Of a DNA stretch of 64,000 nucleotides, positions 15,890-23,459 are shown piece after piece. Numbering within the stretch: position 1 is the stretch's first letter; each line of letters begins with the position of its first letter. A program made the position numbers and the translations under genes. The notes beneath the pieces were generated by a model that was given only the letters and a program-made list of their open reading frames with translations, ran no database searches and was not told where the DNA came from. The stretch is from a virus: positions 1-64,000 of the IMG/VR virus record IMGVR_UViG_3300036820_000018; one strand, given 5' to 3'.

Positions 15890-16966
15890 CTAACTCCCGG
15901 ACACGGTGTCGGTGACCGTTGCTTGGTCAGAAACGTGCTGCACTGAAAATGGCGCAGAGAAGGATGTCTCTAAGAACATCGTGATCCCTGAGCCCAGGAC
16001 CACCCCAGCGAAAGCCCCCATCGCATAGAAAGACAACGGCGATCCCTGGGCTGTCCCGAGCGTATAGACCGCTGTGATCGTGTAACTCGCGGGGCTAACC
16101 GAGCTGGTCAGGGCGTAGGTACAGATCTTGCGGCCCATCCCAGAGATTGAGGATTCTCCCGAGAGAGAAACGTCGCTCGGCGAAGGGGTGATATTGGTAG
16201 TGGTAATCCCCATGTACCAGGCAGCCACTGAACCACCCGAGGGGACGCCGAAGAACCCTGAAGCGTTCGGGGTAGTCCCTGCTGCGCCTGTCTCAGGCAT
16301 CATGTACCACTGATCAACCGTGAAGGTCGGAGAAGTTCCTGAAGTATGCGAGATGATGTTCCCGAAGACCATGCCTCCCGAGGCGAGCGAGGCGTAGATC
16401 CGATAGTCCGCGAACTGATTCGCGCTTAGCCCTACGCTTACTGTGCCCTGAAGGGTGGTGCCCGTTGCGGACGAGCTCGTTCCTGTGGTGCCTGTAGAGC
16501 CTCCACCGAGAGCGTTGCCCCATAAGGCTCTTCCGGTGTTAGTGAGTAGAGCGTCAGGCCCTATGGCCCCTTGAGGAACCCCAGGAGCCACATCCTTAGC
16601 TCCGACCCTGCGCCAGTAGTCCTCGTAGTCACCTGGTCTGCCCACGGGGCACTGGTAATACTCAGAAAGCACTCGAGCAATGTCGTCATGATCAGACCAG
16701 ACAAAGGCAGGGTCGCGACGAGAGTGAGCATTCCAGATCCCAGCGTGGGGATGGGTGACAGCGACGAGAGCCTCGTGGTCGGGCATGTGGGTGGGCTGAC
16801 CCACTGAGACGCGCTCGATCTGAGCGAGTTCGGCTCCAGAAAATCCCTCTGCGTGGGTGTACGCCGCGGGAACGTGGACATAGGTGATGGCCTTGTTCCC
16901 AGCCCCAGGCCCTGTAGGCCGGTGGTTGCCGAACTCGATGTTGACTGGCCTATCAAGGACTGGCAT
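15890..16966 (-). CDS. putative tail structural protein
   Basis: 358 residues. The N-terminal 150 residues are globular and His/Asp-rich (THPHAGIWNAHSRRDPAFVW, YEDYWRRVGAKDVAPGVPQG); the rest is a Gly/Ser/Thr-rich beta domain resembling minor capsid or tail proteins. No family recognised. It lies between the holin candidate and a fibre gene. Confidence 0.55.
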   Translation of the reverse strand: MPVLDRPVNIEFGNHRPTGPGAGNKAITYVHVPAAYTHAEGFSGAELAQIERVSVGQPTHMPDHEALVAVTHPHAGIWNAHSRRDPAFVWSDHDDIARVLSEYYQCPVGRPGDYEDYWRRVGAKDVAPGVPQGAIGPDALLTNTGRALWGNALGGGSTGTTGTSSSATGTTLQGTVSVGLSANQFADYRIYASLASGGMVFGNIISHTSGTSPTFTVDQWYMMPETGAAGTTPNASGFFGVPSGGSVAAWYMGITTTNITPSPSDVSLSGESSISGMGRKICTYALTSSVSPASYTITAVYTLGTAQGSPLSFYAMGAFAGVVLGSGITMFLETSFSAPFSVQHVSDQATVTDTVSGS

Positions 16967-16975
16967 TGAGTCTCC

Positions 16976-17248
16976 TTAGACGTGAGGAATCGGGGCAGGG
17001 ACAAGCGCGACGCCCACAGGAGGAGCGGGGGCAGCCGCTGCAACGGCTTTGGCCTTGGCAGAAGTGGCCGCTACCGAGGCGACGTGATAGCCCGGGATGG
17101 CGATGAGAGCCGCTGAGATGGCCAGGAGCACCCCTTGAGCAGCAGTCGAGAGGTGCGACCCGTAGATCGGGGTGAGGACCGCTCCTGCGACCCCTGCGAG
17201 GGAGTGCAGGACAGAAACGATTAGCGGGAGGTTGACGTTGACCTTCAT
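16976..17248 (-). CDS. holin candidate, two membrane segments
   Basis: 90 residues. ATG at 17248 follows GAAAGGGAACCAAA. Two predicted membrane helices (LPLIVSVLHSLAGVAGAVL and GVLLAISAALIAIPGYHVA) and an Ala/Lys then Pro-rich tail. This is the usual look of a class II holin or a related actinophage membrane protein. The endolysin is far away at 60157-61014, so the assignment rests on topology alone. Confidence 0.5.
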   Translation of the reverse strand: MKVNVNLPLIVSVLHSLAGVAGAVLTPIYGSHLSTAAQGVLLAISAALIAIPGYHVASVAATSAKAKAVAAAAPAPPVGVALVPAPIPHV

Positions 17249-17262
17249 TTTGGTTCCCTTTC

Positions 17263-17340
17263 TCACGGTGATTTGCTATCGAGACGAAGGCTGAATGCCG
17301 TCTTGAATGCTTGAGCGGCTGGCGATTGGCCAGAAGTCGC
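17263..17340 (-). pseudogene. detached C-terminal tag of the lipoprotein gene
   Basis: In the same reading frame as the 17365-18612 gene, after two in-frame TGA codons, 25 codons read SPAAQAFKTAFSLRL near their middle. The GH12-like product ends in PAAARSFKAAFDARL. The match suggests a shared C-terminal tag that was lost from the lipoprotein by stop mutations. No start codon of its own. Confidence 0.4.
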
Positions 17341-17364
17341 TCAGGAGTCGATGCCAGAACCAAC

Positions 17365-18612
17365 TCACGGCAGTGCAGCAACCGCCGGCCCCTGCACCGG
17401 ACTGACCGGGCAGTACACGTACCGCAGTCCCTTCGCCACGTTCTGACAGACGGTCACTCCTCGAGGCGACCAGTCCACGCCCTGGCGGTTGAGCGGGAAG
17501 GCGTTGTCGTCGATCTCGGTCGTCTTGGCATCGACAGGTCCCCAGATCCACACGCCAGGCCGACTGAAGTTGGCCGACGATGACTCCTCGGTTGCCGTGT
17601 TCGAGTCGATGCGGATGTTCTCCGACGCAAGCGCGGGGTGAATCAGGACGGTCATCTCGCCTGTGATCGTGTTGTTCGAGAACTGCAGACGGTCGATCGC
17701 GCTCCCCGTCTGGGCCGACAGGACCGCGGCCGAATGGGTGTCGTTGATCGTGTTGTGCAGGATGTCGAGATCGTCCTGGTAACCACCGACGGCATCGACC
17801 TCTACGTCGAAGACTGCGTCGGGGACGCCCGAGAGGGTGTCATCGGAGAACGTCACGTGATTGGCGAGGATGATCGACAGCCCCTGACGGCCGGTACCCG
17901 AGCAGGTCGAGTCAGTGACCGTGACGTTGGTGGCGGGGTACTCGTAGCCGACGCCGCCGGATGCCTCATGGAGAGACTGAGCATCGACGCAGTCGCCGTA
18001 TGGGTCGGACATCTTGGTGTCGGTGACCTCTGCGTACTGGGTGCCGTCGAAGCTGATGAAGGTGTCCTGCTCAGTCGGACCGCCCGCCGTCCCTTTATTC
18101 GGCCCACGGAAGGTCATGTCCTTCACGGTGATGTGACAGCCCCCCTCGAAGACGACGGGCTCGACGATCGGCTCAGTGCCGGGATCAGCGAGGAAATCTG
18201 TGTCGCTGGCCTTTGTGAACCCGCGGTTGCCGCAGTACGCCGCACCGTTGGGGAGGGTGTCGAAGGTGTCACCGACAAGGGCCGCTGTCTCCTTGATGGT
18301 CCCGTTCTCCAGGGTGAAGTTCCGGAAGTCGCGCAGGAACATCGACCCGTTGACGAGGAAGCAGCCGCCGGAAAGGTCTACGACTTCACCTGTTCGTGGC
18401 AGTGAGTAGAGCCATTTCGCCAGCGCCTTGGTGTCATCAGACGCGCAGGTCTGATTGATCGACGCAGGCGGGCTCACCACGTTGGTCGCCACGGCTGGTT
18501 TCTGAGCCGCAGGAGCCTTCGTCGTGGTCGTGGCGGCGTGCGTCTGAGAGCAGGCGGCGAGGGCCACAGCGGCGAACAGAGCCACCAATAACGGGAGAAT
18601 GCGGCGCCTCAT
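17365..18612 (-). CDS. beta-helix lipoprotein
   Basis: 415 residues. Start at ATG 18612, inside the stop of the 22-residue leader ORF; the longer reading upstream is a shadow. MRRRILPLLVALFAAVALAAC is a lipoprotein signal with lipobox LAAC and Cys21. A Thr/Ala/Pro linker follows, then a right-handed beta-helix (ENGTIKETAAL, ITVKDMTFRGPN, NVTVTDSTCSG, LDILHNTINDT). Family members bind or cleave polysaccharides. Export and anchoring in the host envelope is unusual for a tail protein and suggests lysogenic conversion, receptor masking or surface polysaccharide editing. Inference. Confidence 0.72.
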   Translation of the reverse strand: MRRRILPLLVALFAAVALAACSQTHAATTTTKAPAAQKPAVATNVVSPPASINQTCASDDTKALAKWLYSLPRTGEVVDLSGGCFLVNGSMFLRDFRNFTLENGTIKETAALVGDTFDTLPNGAAYCGNRGFTKASDTDFLADPGTEPIVEPVVFEGGCHITVKDMTFRGPNKGTAGGPTEQDTFISFDGTQYAEVTDTKMSDPYGDCVDAQSLHEASGGVGYEYPATNVTVTDSTCSGTGRQGLSIILANHVTFSDDTLSGVPDAVFDVEVDAVGGYQDDLDILHNTINDTHSAAVLSAQTGSAIDRLQFSNNTITGEMTVLIHPALASENIRIDSNTATEESSSANFSRPGVWIWGPVDAKTTEIDDNAFPLNRQGVDWSPRGVTVCQNVAKGLRYVYCPVSPVQGPAVAALP

Positions 18613-18677
18613 GCTGGCGGGGCTGGCGCATCGAGCTGGCGCAGTAGGGATGCGAGGCGTTGGGTGTCGAGTGTCAT
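18609..18677 (-). CDS. 22-residue coupling peptide ORF
   Basis: ATG at 18677 overlaps the TGA of the GH12-like gene; AAAGGAG lies six bases upstream. It reads MTLDTQRLASLLRQLDAPAP plus two residues and stops in a TGA overlapping the ATG of the lipoprotein gene. The lipoprotein itself has no clear ribosome site, so this short ORF probably delivers ribosomes to it by coupling. Confidence 0.6.
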   Translation of the reverse strand: MTLDTQRLASLLRQLDAPAPPA

Positions 18678-19549
18678 GCTGCGCTCCTTTGCAGTCGAGC
18701 GTCGAACGCCGCTTTGAACGACCTCGCTGCAGCCGGTTCGACTGGTGCAGTGACCGCTGGTGCGCCGTTGATCCGGAGGCTAAAGGCCTGTAGCCCGAGG
18801 GTGATTTGACCGTTCGTGTAACAGATCTCCGCACCATCGCTCATCTGCCAGAGGTAGGCGTTGGGCAGGTAACCGTTGCTCTGGGCCCACTTGGCAAAAG
18901 CCAGAAGGTCGGTGTGGTCCGAGGTGTAGTTCTTGGTCGCCTCGAAGGTGATGATGTTCCCCGCCGAATCGTTCCCGACCCAGACCGTGTAACTCTCGCC
19001 AGAGAGGGTGATCGTGCCGGGGAGTTCGGTGCCAGCGGGGACCTGGTTGCAGGTATAGGCCCAGATCATCATCTCGGTGGACTTGCCCGACCATTCCGTC
19101 GAGCCGCCCCACCAAGGATCGTTCGCGTATTCGTAGTCATTGCCAGTGCAAGAGGGGGTCGCGTAAGCGCGGTAGTTGGAGTACATCGAGGTAAGCGAGG
19201 AGAGCGGCGTCGCTGCGGCGAGGGTCTCATTGGCGTCGGGGAAGGACTGGACGCGCCCACCTTCGCCCCCACCTGAGGATGCCGAGGCAGTGACGTAGAA
19301 GGAGTTCTCAGCGCAGGCATAGAGGGTTTGGGAGATGTTGTAGTTGTCCCAGACGTCGTTCGAGACATCGTTCGCCCCGCCGTATCCGACCACACCCGAC
19401 GGGGACGAAGAGGTGTAGTTCGGGTCCGTGCAGAGGTGGAAGCCGGGCCCTGCACCAGTCGCATCGAGCGAATAGTTCTGGCTCGACGGCACCATCACCG
19501 CAGCGGTTGCGAGTCCGAGAGCGACGATCAGAGCGAGGAAGATCTTCAC
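18674..19549 (-). CDS. exported GH12-like glycoside hydrolase
   Basis: 291 residues from a GTG six bases after AGGAGG. VKIFLALIVALGLATAAVMV is a signal peptide or anchor. The rest resembles GH12 beta-glucanases: SMYSNYRAYATPSC, STEMMIWAYT (candidate nucleophile Glu159), ITLSGESYTVWVG, LLAFAKWAQSNGYL, and DGAEICYTNGQITL (candidate acid/base Glu241) before a final strand FSLRI. The tail carries the PAAARSFKAAFDARL motif. It would cut beta-1,4-glucan-like polymers outside the cell. Virion location is possible but the signal peptide argues for secretion from the host. Confidence 0.68.
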   Translation of the reverse strand: MKIFLALIVALGLATAAVMVPSSQNYSLDATGAGPGFHLCTDPNYTSSSPSGVVGYGGANDVSNDVWDNYNISQTLYACAENSFYVTASASSGGGEGGRVQSFPDANETLAAATPLSSLTSMYSNYRAYATPSCTGNDYEYANDPWWGGSTEWSGKSTEMMIWAYTCNQVPAGTELPGTITLSGESYTVWVGNDSAGNIITFEATKNYTSDHTDLLAFAKWAQSNGYLPNAYLWQMSDGAEICYTNGQITLGLQAFSLRINGAPAVTAPVEPAAARSFKAAFDARLQRSAA

Positions 19550-19585
19550 TGCGTACCTCCTGTGTGAAACGCTTAAGGGGTGAAA

Positions 19586-19831
19586 GTGACGCGCATCCAG
19601 CGGCTCATCTGTGCAGAATGCGGCCAGATGCAGAGGGTCAAGAACCAAGCGGGTTGGTCCTCACCGTGCTTCGACTGCGGGCCGACTACGTGGTTTACTC
19701 TTTCGACGAGGGCGCCCGAGAGAACCCTTACGGTCGATCCGATCTGGGACGCTTCTACGGGGACGTGGCCCTCATGGGAGGTCGAGATGGATGCCTTCGA
19801 GGCCTACCTAGAAGCGTTATGGCAGGACTAG
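19586..19831 (+). CDS. small zinc-ribbon protein on the opposite strand
   Basis: 81 residues from GTG 19586, five bases after AAGGGG (GTG 19580 is the alternative). LICAECGQMQRV and SPCFDCGPTTW form a CxxC...CxxC zinc ribbon; the C-terminus is acidic. It is the only confident plus-strand gene within the leftward late operon; its stop overlaps the stop of the facing gene in a CTAG. Looks like an independent regulatory insert. Function unknown. Confidence 0.65.
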   Translation: MTRIQRLICAECGQMQRVKNQAGWSSPCFDCGPTTWFTLSTRAPERTLTVDPIWDASTGTWPSWEVEMDAFEAYLEALWQD

Positions 19832-20274
19832 GGGATGCTGGTAGGGCAGTCGAACTTCGTGCAGAGGAACCGCAGTTCACTGAGGGCTTGTGACTCTTCG
19901 GCCTCTAAGACCTTCACCGTCGCTCCCGCCTCGACGAGGATCGAATCCACGGTGGTGTCGCCTCTGGCTTGGAGCGCCTGCTCTGCCTTCATCTGAGTGA
20001 CCAGAGATTTGATGTCTGCGTCTTCTCCGACGACCTGAGTGACCAAGCTGTCAATCGCATTGATGGTCGCAGTGTGATTGACCTGAGCTGTAGCGATTCC
20101 CTTGACGAGAGCATTCGTCTCGGCATTCGTGTGCCCTTGGCCGATCTGGTAGGAAACGTAGATCCCAATCATCGCCACGATGAGCAGAGTGGCGAGCACC
20201 GCGGTGAGGACCTTCCACCTGTCTCTGTGCTCTTGCTTCCTCACGATCTCTTGAGTCTCTTGGTCCTCGCTCAC
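19828..20274 (-). CDS. membrane-anchored coiled-coil protein
   Basis: About 148 residues from GTG 20274. One membrane helix (VLTAVLATLLIVAMIGIYVS) then a helical, presumably external, part with HTATINAIDSLVTQVVGED and ILVEAGATVKVLEAEES. The frame stays open upstream and encodes ICRRCDLNSCVGC, a possible zinc ribbon, so a GTG near 20379 overlapping the previous gene may be the true start. Could be a second holin-like or spanin-like lysis protein, or a superinfection-exclusion factor. Confidence 0.55.
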   Translation of the reverse strand: MSEDQETQEIVRKQEHRDRWKVLTAVLATLLIVAMIGIYVSYQIGQGHTNAETNALVKGIATAQVNHTATINAIDSLVTQVVGEDADIKSLVTQMKAEQALQARGDTTVDSILVEAGATVKVLEAEESQALSELRFLCTKFDCPTSIP

Positions 20275-20332
20275 AGGGCATCCGACGCAGGAGTTGAGAT
20301 CGCACCTACGGCAGATCCGCAGATCGGGACGC

Positions 20333-20629
20333 TCATTTGGCGCTCCCTTCGAGCCGCTTGACGCGGGCGTCGATTTGAGGGACACGGGTATTGAGACCGT
20401 CGTGATGTCCCTCGTCGTCATCGAATCCCATGACGATGTCACAGACTCCGCGGTTCCAGCTACCCGCGTCATCGCGCCATCCGGTGATCCGTCTGTTGGT
20501 GAGCCACGTAGAGCGGTTCCTGTCGAGACTCTTTCGGTACCACAGACCGACTGACGCCGCCACAGTTACCGCCGCAGCAGCGATGACAAAAATGTTGACC
20601 ACGCTTTCGCTCACTGCTCCAACGATCAT
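20333..20629 (-). CDS. small membrane protein, 98 residues
   Basis: One N-terminal membrane helix (VVNIFVIAAAAVTVAASVGL), then a charged cytoplasmic part ending in a short coiled coil (TRVPQIDARVKRLEG). Placed right after a fibre gene and before another membrane protein, as holin/antiholin pairs often are, but unassigned. Confidence 0.6.
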   Translation of the reverse strand: MIVGAVSESVVNIFVIAAAAVTVAASVGLWYRKSLDRNRSTWLTNRRITGWRDDAGSWNRGVCDIVMGFDDDEGHHDGLNTRVPQIDARVKRLEGSAK

Positions 20630-20650
20630 GCGACACCGTGCCCCCCACAG

Positions 20651-21751
20651 TTAAGAGCCATAGCTGACCAGGCGCACGTCCATCCAAGTGAACGCGGACT
20701 CGGCGGGGTCCGGTTCTAGCTGTGAGGACAGGGTGGAATAGCCAGCGATGGCGAGGTTGTCGAGAGCAGCACAGGTGACGTCCTGAGCGATTGTGATGGT
20801 GGTTGGAGAAGAGGAACTCGGGTTGTTGTTCGCCCCCTTGACGAAGTTCCCAGAGCTCCCTGAGTACTGCCAGACACCGCCGCCTACCTGAGAACTCCCC
20901 GAGAACGAAGCGTTGGCTGGGAAGCGGACCGCACCAGAACAGTGGTAGATCCCGGCGAAGGGGACCTCCAAGCTGGCATAGCCGAGGGCAGTGTTGCCCG
21001 CCATGCCGCCTTGCTGACCACCGATCGTCCATGACGCAGCCGTTCCGAACGGCAGCCACGTGCTAGTCGTGGACATATTGGCCGCGCCGCCGTTGTACTG
21101 GATGCGGCCATAGGGGAGCACACCGGGCATCTGGCTGCCCATGACCTGGAAGTTGGTCCCGTCGCAGAAGAGTTCGAGGGACTGCCCTCTCGCGTAGAGG
21201 AAGTAGGAGTTCGAGGAGTTGATGTTCCCCGAGGTTGCCGCGATGATCGAGCCTGAGGGGGGCGTGATTCCTATGCCATTCGCAGAGGTGTCGGTCTTGA
21301 CGAACTTGAAGCGCTGGCCCAACGCCGGAGAGGGGAGGGTATATCCGGTGGCCCCACCGCTCGCATTACAGAGTTTGCAGTCGCCTGAGAGCGGATTGAC
21401 CACAGCCCCGGTGTTCTCCACGAACGCATTCCATACCGAGTCCGCGTAGTACGGGTCGATCTGAACCGTCTTCGTTGTGGCAACTCCGCCCACGCTGAAC
21501 GCGAGGATGTAGTAACCCGGGCTTGCCCAGAAGGTGAGATTCCCATAACCGTCGGTTGAGACAGGGTTGCTAACCGATGTTGCCGAAGACGTCGGGCCGT
21601 TGTAGAGGGTCGCTGTGCCGGCCTCAGTGGTCCCGTCAGGGGTCAGGTAGACCGTGACCGGGCTAGAGGTGACAGGTGCTCCTGTCGAGGAGAGGATCGC
21701 ATCGGCGAAGAGCCCATAGAACGGGGTGCCTGCTGAAATCAGGTTTGCCAT
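20651..21751 (-). CDS. tail fibre/appendage protein
   Basis: 366 residues. The N-terminal domain (FYGLFADAILSSTGAPVTSS, VYLTPDGTTEAGTATLYNG, STDGYGNLTFWASPGYY) is the Ig/carbohydrate-type attachment domain common in actinophage fibres. The middle has a knob-like CDGTNFQVMG segment and the end is a C1q/TNF-like jelly roll (YNGGAANMSTTSTWLPF, FAGIYHCSGAVRF). Probably the distal receptor-binding protein. Confidence 0.7.
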   Translation of the reverse strand: MANLISAGTPFYGLFADAILSSTGAPVTSSPVTVYLTPDGTTEAGTATLYNGPTSSATSVSNPVSTDGYGNLTFWASPGYYILAFSVGGVATTKTVQIDPYYADSVWNAFVENTGAVVNPLSGDCKLCNASGGATGYTLPSPALGQRFKFVKTDTSANGIGITPPSGSIIAATSGNINSSNSYFLYARGQSLELFCDGTNFQVMGSQMPGVLPYGRIQYNGGAANMSTTSTWLPFGTAASWTIGGQQGGMAGNTALGYASLEVPFAGIYHCSGAVRFPANASFSGSSQVGGGVWQYSGSSGNFVKGANNNPSSSSPTTITIAQDVTCAALDNLAIAGYSTLSSQLEPDPAESAFTWMDVRLVSYGS

Positions 21752-21758
21752 CTATCTC

Positions 21759-23459
21759 CTAAGCGATTCGGGTGCAGATGACGAAGGTGGCCTGGAGCGT
21801 GAACGGTGAAGCAGAGAGCGCATACTTCGCCTTGACCGTCCCAGCGGAGTTCGTACGGGTGTCGAGGTCGAAAGTCCCCGCTGTGGTGACAACGAGCAGA
21901 CCGCTGATCGGCATCGTCACGCCGTTCTCCGTTGCAGTGCCAGTCGGGAGAAGTAACTGGGCTCCCGGAGCGGTCCCCGAAATGACCGCGGTGCCACTTG
22001 ACTGCAGGACGTACCAGACGTTGTCTCCGATGGTCGTCCCACCTGAGATTGTGATTTGCCCGGTGATCAGCCAGGTCCCTATAGCCAGCGACGGGGTTGT
22101 GAGAGCTGTCTGTAAGGCAGACGTTGTCGGGATGGTGAAGTCAGCAGCGCCGGGCAGTGTCGTGTAGTTCGAGGTGAGGCCTATGACAGGGGTCGGGGTG
22201 AGCCCAGTGGCCCCCGTGATGCCGTAGCCGCCTCCGGTCACTACCGGGATCTGGCCCACGTTCGCAGCGTGGGTAGAGGCCGTCCCCGCCAAGAGCCCAG
22301 TGATCTTCTGCGAGTTGTTCGACCAGTTTGCTGCCGGGGGGTGAAGGTTCGCTATCTGGTCGAGGGTCCCTGACTCGACGACAACTGCTCCGGTGGTCGG
22401 AGTGATGACGACTGAGGCGTCCCCGGCCGCAACCGAGGAAACAGCCCCACCCCCGCCAGAAGGCACCTGCCAAGTCCCATCCCCCCGCAAGAACTGCGTG
22501 GTGCCCCCAGGAGGACTTGAGATGGTGGTCCCTTGGATCTTCGCCACCGTGGTTGCGTTAGAGCCCGAGGACGCCGTTACGTCGCCTGTGAGGGCAGCGC
22601 GTTCGAGGTTGGTCGTCGGTCCTGTCGGGCTGGTGATCGCGAGCGTCGTGCCCGTTGAGGTGATGTCGGAGATCGTGCCTGAGCCTGAGCCCGACGGCAC
22701 GTCCCACGTTCCGTCACCGCGGAGGAACTGAGTTGTCCCTCCTGGAGGTGCACCGATCGTGGTGCCTTGGATCGAAGCAAGAGTGGGGTCGGGGTAGGTG
22801 CCGGAAAGGTCACCCCCGGCAGGTCCCGTCGCTCCACTGCTCGGGGGCGGACCAGACACCCACATGCCGCTCGCCGCGGTCAGTACGTTCCCGGTAGCGC
22901 CTGGAGGAATGGCCGCGTCTATGTCTTCAGCGGTGACCTCGACCTGAGTCTCGTAAGGGGTCCACACACCGCTGGTCTTCTGGTAGAGCGTCGCTGAGGT
23001 GGTCGCGTGGTACCAGTCGCCATCAGAGCCCAGAGTGCCAGGAGGAGGCTCTGAGCCCCCCCACAGGGCTCCAGGGCCCGCTGTGTGACGGCCGGCTGAG
23101 TCCACCCCGCCTAGAGGAAGGGGATAGGGCGTCGCCGAGCCGTACATCTTCCCACCGACGAAGCGACTGGTCCGATTGCGCCAGGTCCCTCGGATGAGCC
23201 ACACCGTGTCTCCGATAGTCGGGACGTAGGGGTGTGACCATTTGACGTTCTGCGTGACTCCAGCAGGGTCGTCCTGATTGTTCTGCGTACCTGCAATATC
23301 GACATCGAGCGTCGCGGGAGGCCCGATGTTGATCGCCTTGACGACTCCCCATTGGATGGTGTCGTGGACGTAATTGCCGAGGTTGCGGCGTTGCTTCTGC
23401 ACCGACTTCTGCGTCATCACGCGCGCTGAGTGCATGGTGCGAGAGTTGGAGGCCTTCAC
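21759..23459 (-). CDS. baseplate/tail fibre protein with duplicated GDGTW repeats
   Basis: 566 residues from a GTG overlapping the previous TGA. N-terminal OB-like baseplate domain (WGVVKAINIGPPATLDVDIA, WSHPYVPTIGDTVWLIRGTW), then a classic fibre shaft with GGDLSGTYPDPTLASIQGTT and two copies of IQGTTIxxPPGGTTQFLRGD followed by GTWxVPSG. C-terminal beta domain. The repeat is also visible at DNA level near 22480 and 22720. Confidence 0.72.
   Translation of the reverse strand: MKASNSRTMHSARVMTQKSVQKQRRNLGNYVHDTIQWGVVKAINIGPPATLDVDIAGTQNNQDDPAGVTQNVKWSHPYVPTIGDTVWLIRGTWRNRTSRFVGGKMYGSATPYPLPLGGVDSAGRHTAGPGALWGGSEPPPGTLGSDGDWYHATTSATLYQKTSGVWTPYETQVEVTAEDIDAAIPPGATGNVLTAASGMWVSGPPPSSGATGPAGGDLSGTYPDPTLASIQGTTIGAPPGGTTQFLRGDGTWDVPSGSGSGTISDITSTGTTLAITSPTGPTTNLERAALTGDVTASSGSNATTVAKIQGTTISSPPGGTTQFLRGDGTWQVPSGGGGAVSSVAAGDASVVITPTTGAVVVESGTLDQIANLHPPAANWSNNSQKITGLLAGTASTHAANVGQIPVVTGGGYGITGATGLTPTPVIGLTSNYTTLPGAADFTIPTTSALQTALTTPSLAIGTWLITGQITISGGTTIGDNVWYVLQSSGTAVISGTAPGAQLLLPTGTATENGVTMPISGLLVVTTAGTFDLDTRTNSAGTVKAKYALSASPFTLQATFVICTRIA

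Noticed and set aside
17638-18405. 255-codon plus-strand ORF opposite the lipoprotein gene
   Set aside because: The minus strand has a signal peptide, lipobox and beta-helix pattern; the plus ORF has no recognisable domain and no ribosome site.
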